NCBI GenBank assembly: GCA_963739645.1
Contig: CAVUBM010000015.1
Location: forward strand, 124,001-188,000
Direction of reading: 5' to 3'
Origin: JASHPR01 sp963739645
GTDB taxonomy: Bacteria > Actinomycetota > Actinomycetes > Streptosporangiales > Streptosporangiaceae
Length of the DNA stretch: 64,000 bases
Shown here: positions 62,350-64,000 of the stretch, piece by piece
Layout of the letters: each line of letters begins with the position of its first letter
Numbering within the stretch: position 1 is the stretch's first letter
Position numbers and translations under genes: made by a program
Notes under the pieces: model-generated
What the model saw: the letters and a program-made list of their open reading frames with translations, nothing else
What the model was told of the DNA's origin: nothing
Database searches by the model: none

Positions 62350-63028
62350 ATGGTGACGTGGACACGCGAGGAGCCCGGCCAGCCCGGATCCGGCCGAGGA
62401 GGAGTCGTACCGGATCCTGCGCTCCCGCATCGACCTGTCCCGCCTGCCGAAGCACAGCCGTGACGTCACCGAGCGGGTCATCTACGCGAGCGCCGACTTC
62501 GACTACGCGACCGATCTGGTCTGTGATGAGGAAGCACTCGCGGCGGCCGTGGCCGTGCTCGCGGCCGGAGCGCCCGTGATCGTCGACGCCGCCATGGTCG
62601 CGGCCGGGATCACCGGCTGCCCGGTCATCTGCAAGATCGGCGAGCCGCTCACCCAGCGCCTCGCGCGCACGGCCAGCATCCCCGTCCCGGCGGCCGCGGT
62701 CAGGCTGGCGTTCGGCGAGGCGGGCCCGGGCGCGGTGTGGGTGGTGGGCTGCGCGCCCGCTGCGCTCACCGAGATCCTCACCAGGGAAGTCGAGCCAGCC
62801 TTCGTCATCGGCATGCCGGTCGGGTTTGTCGCCGCGGCGGCGGCCAAGGACGCGCTGCGGGCCAGCGGGCTGAGCTCGGTGAGTAACGTGTCGGAGAAAG
62901 GCGGCGCGGCCGTGGCCGCGGCCGCGCTCAACGCGCTGCTCCGCTCGGCCCTGACCGTCGACGGGACCCGGGCCGGCTGGGGCCCGGCCGGGGCAACGCC
63001 TCCCGGCGACCTCGGATCCGTGACCTGA
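62350..63028 (+). pseudogene. cobH: Precorrin-8X methylmutase (CobH/CbiC), frameshift near the N-terminus
   Basis: ATG 62350 (MVTWTREEPGQP) runs for about a dozen codons and the conserved protein continues in the next frame: 'DPAEEESYRILRSRIDLSRLPKHSRDVTERVIYASADFDYATDLVC', 'VIVDAAMVAAGITGCPVICKIGEPLTQRLA', 'RLAFGEAGPGAVWVVGCAPAALTEIL', 'PAFVIGMPVGFVAAAAAKDALRAS'. The catalytic His (RLPKHSRDV, RVIYASADFD region) is present. One extra base around 62388 explains the shift; no alternative start exists in the conserved frame. It migrates a methyl group from C-11 to C-12 to form hydrogenobyrinic acid. It precedes bluB-cobT by 10 bases. Confidence 0.87.
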
Positions 63029-63038
63029 CAGGACAGCG

Positions 63039-64000
63039 ATGAGCGAGCATTCCTACTCCGCCGAGCAGCGGGCGGCCGTGTACCGGGTAATCGAGGAGCG
63101 CCGGGACGTCCGGCGCGGCTTCCGGCCGGACCCGGTTCCGCCTGAGGTGCTGACCCGCGTGCTGGCCGCGGCGCACCAGGCCCCGTCGGTCGGCCTGTCC
63201 CAGCCCTGGGACTTCATCGTGATCACCGACCGGCCCCGGCGTGAGAAGATCAAGACGCTGGCGGAACGGGCGGCCGCCGGCTACGCGGCATCGCTGCCCG
63301 GCGTCAGGGCGCTGGCCTTCGACCGGCTGAAGGTCGAGGCCATCATGGAAACGCCGGTTAACATCGTGGTGACCTGCGACCCCACCCGGGGCGGCCGCCA
63401 TACCCTGGGGCGATTCAGCCAGCCGCAGACCGCGGCCTACTCGAGCGTTCTTGCGGTCGCCAATCTGTGGCTGGCCGCGCGGGCCGAGGGGCTCGGGGTG
63501 GGCTGGGTGAGCTTCTTCGACGAACGGGAGCTGGCCGCCGAACTCGGCCTGCCCGCTCACCTCGACGTGGTCGCCTACCTGTGCCTCGGCTACGTCACGG
63601 AGTTCACGCCGGAACCGGAGCTCGCGCTGGCCGGGTGGGCCCGCAGGCGGCCGCTGGCCTGGGCGGTGCACGACGGGGATTACGGGAACCGCGGGCTGCC
63701 GGGAGGGGACGCGGCCAGCCTGCTTGACGACGTGCGCGCGGCGATCGGCCCGCCGGACGCCGCGGCGATGGCCGCCGCCCGGGAGCGCCTGGACCGGATG
63801 ACCAAGCCGCCGGGCTCGCTGGGTGCGCTGGAGGAGGTGGCGGTCCGCCTGTCCGGCCTGGCCGGCTGCTGCCCGCCGCCGATGCCGAAGCCGGCCGCCG
63901 TCGCGATCTTCGCGGGCGACCACGGGGTGCACGCCCAGCGCGTCACGCCGTGGCCGCAGGAGGTCACCGCGCAGATGGTGGCCAACTTCCTGGCCGGCGG
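63039..64000 (+). CDS. BluB-CobT fusion (DMB synthase plus nicotinate-nucleotide:DMB phosphoribosyltransferase), 3' end missing
   Basis: The frame stays open from ATG 63039 to the window end (320 codons). Residues 1-220 are BluB: 'VYRVIEERRDVRRGFRPDPVPPEVLTRVLAAAHQAPSVGLSQPWDFIVI', 'METPVNIVVTCDPTRGGRHTLGRFSQPQTAAYSSVLAVANLWLAARAEGLGVGWVSFFD', 'YLCLGYVTEF'. From about residue 235 the start of CobT follows: 'RERLDRMTKPPGSLGALEEVAVRLSGL' and 'AVAIFAGDHGVHAQRVTPWPQEVTAQMVANFLAG'. BluB makes 5,6-dimethylbenzimidazole from FMNH2 and CobT activates it as the alpha-ribotide, so one polypeptide would do successive steps of lower-ligand assembly. Confidence 0.93.
   Translation, partial: MSEHSYSAEQRAAVYRVIEERRDVRRGFRPDPVPPEVLTRVLAAAHQAPSVGLSQPWDFIVITDRPRREKIKTLAERAAAGYAASLPGVRALAFDRLKVEAIMETPVNIVVTCDPTRGGRHTLGRFSQPQTAAYSSVLAVANLWLAARAEGLGVGWVSFFDERELAAELGLPAHLDVVAYLCLGYVTEFTPEPELALAGWARRRPLAWAVHDGDYGNRGLPGGDAASLLDDVRAAIGPPDAAAMAAARERLDRMTKPPGSLGALEEVAVRLSGLAGCCPPPMPKPAAVAIFAGDHGVHAQRVTPWPQEVTAQMVANFLAG

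Overview
The window is very GC-rich with strong third-position GC bias, GTG/TTG starts, many apparently leaderless genes and actinobacterial families (DUF3040, DUF6412, ECF42 sigma/DGPF pairs, RepSA-type integrative element, CbiB-CobQ). It suggests a soil-type, probably filamentous Actinomycetota chromosome; I cannot name the genus.

Layout. 0-6 kb: PEBP-like protein, PQQ-type propeller, small membrane proteins, CGNR regulator, a DMT exporter and an aminotransferase. 6-14.7 kb: two ECF42-type sigma genes with YciI/DGPF partners, a YtrA-type GntR regulator with an ABC transporter, a C1B peptidase and a lipoprotein; most of these are broken by frameshifts, nearly all in the direction of one extra base. 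14.7-20.6 kb: RibD-like reductase, cupin, PP2C-like protein, methyltransferase, a secreted beta-helix protein and an aldo/keto reductase. 20.7-23.9 kb: acyltransferase-SGNH protein and an alpha/beta hydrolase. 24.0-27.6 kb: Baeyer-Villiger monooxygenase, then a Gfo/Idh/MocA oxidoreductase overlapping a xylose-isomerase-like gene. 27.6-35.8 kb: small metabolic and stress genes, several broken.

36.0-46.7 kb is an integrated element of the actinomycete AICE type, bounded by a 66-bp imperfect direct repeat of a tRNA-Arg(UCU) 3' half. It carries repSA, xis and int in overlapping order, an IS481-family insertion whose ends and 14-bp target duplication can be read, a SLOG-like gene and a decapitated regulator. 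No TraB/FtsK transfer gene is visible, and a deletion scar near 43346 may explain this.

46.8-49.4 kb holds cbiB and cobQ. 49.8-55 kb holds MFS and DMT transporters, DUF6412, YidC and glyA. 55.8-58.1 kb encodes a secreted DUF1906/beta-propeller protein (frameshifted). 58.2-62 kb is a surface-glycan cluster: UDP-sulfoquinovose synthase, GtrA, a GT2 glycosyltransferase and a second epimerase; the GtrA and GT2 genes overlap tail to tail by 226 bp. 62.3-64 kb returns to cobalamin: precorrin-8X methylmutase and a BluB-CobT fusion that runs off the window, so corrin synthesis and lower-ligand genes lie in two nearby blocks.
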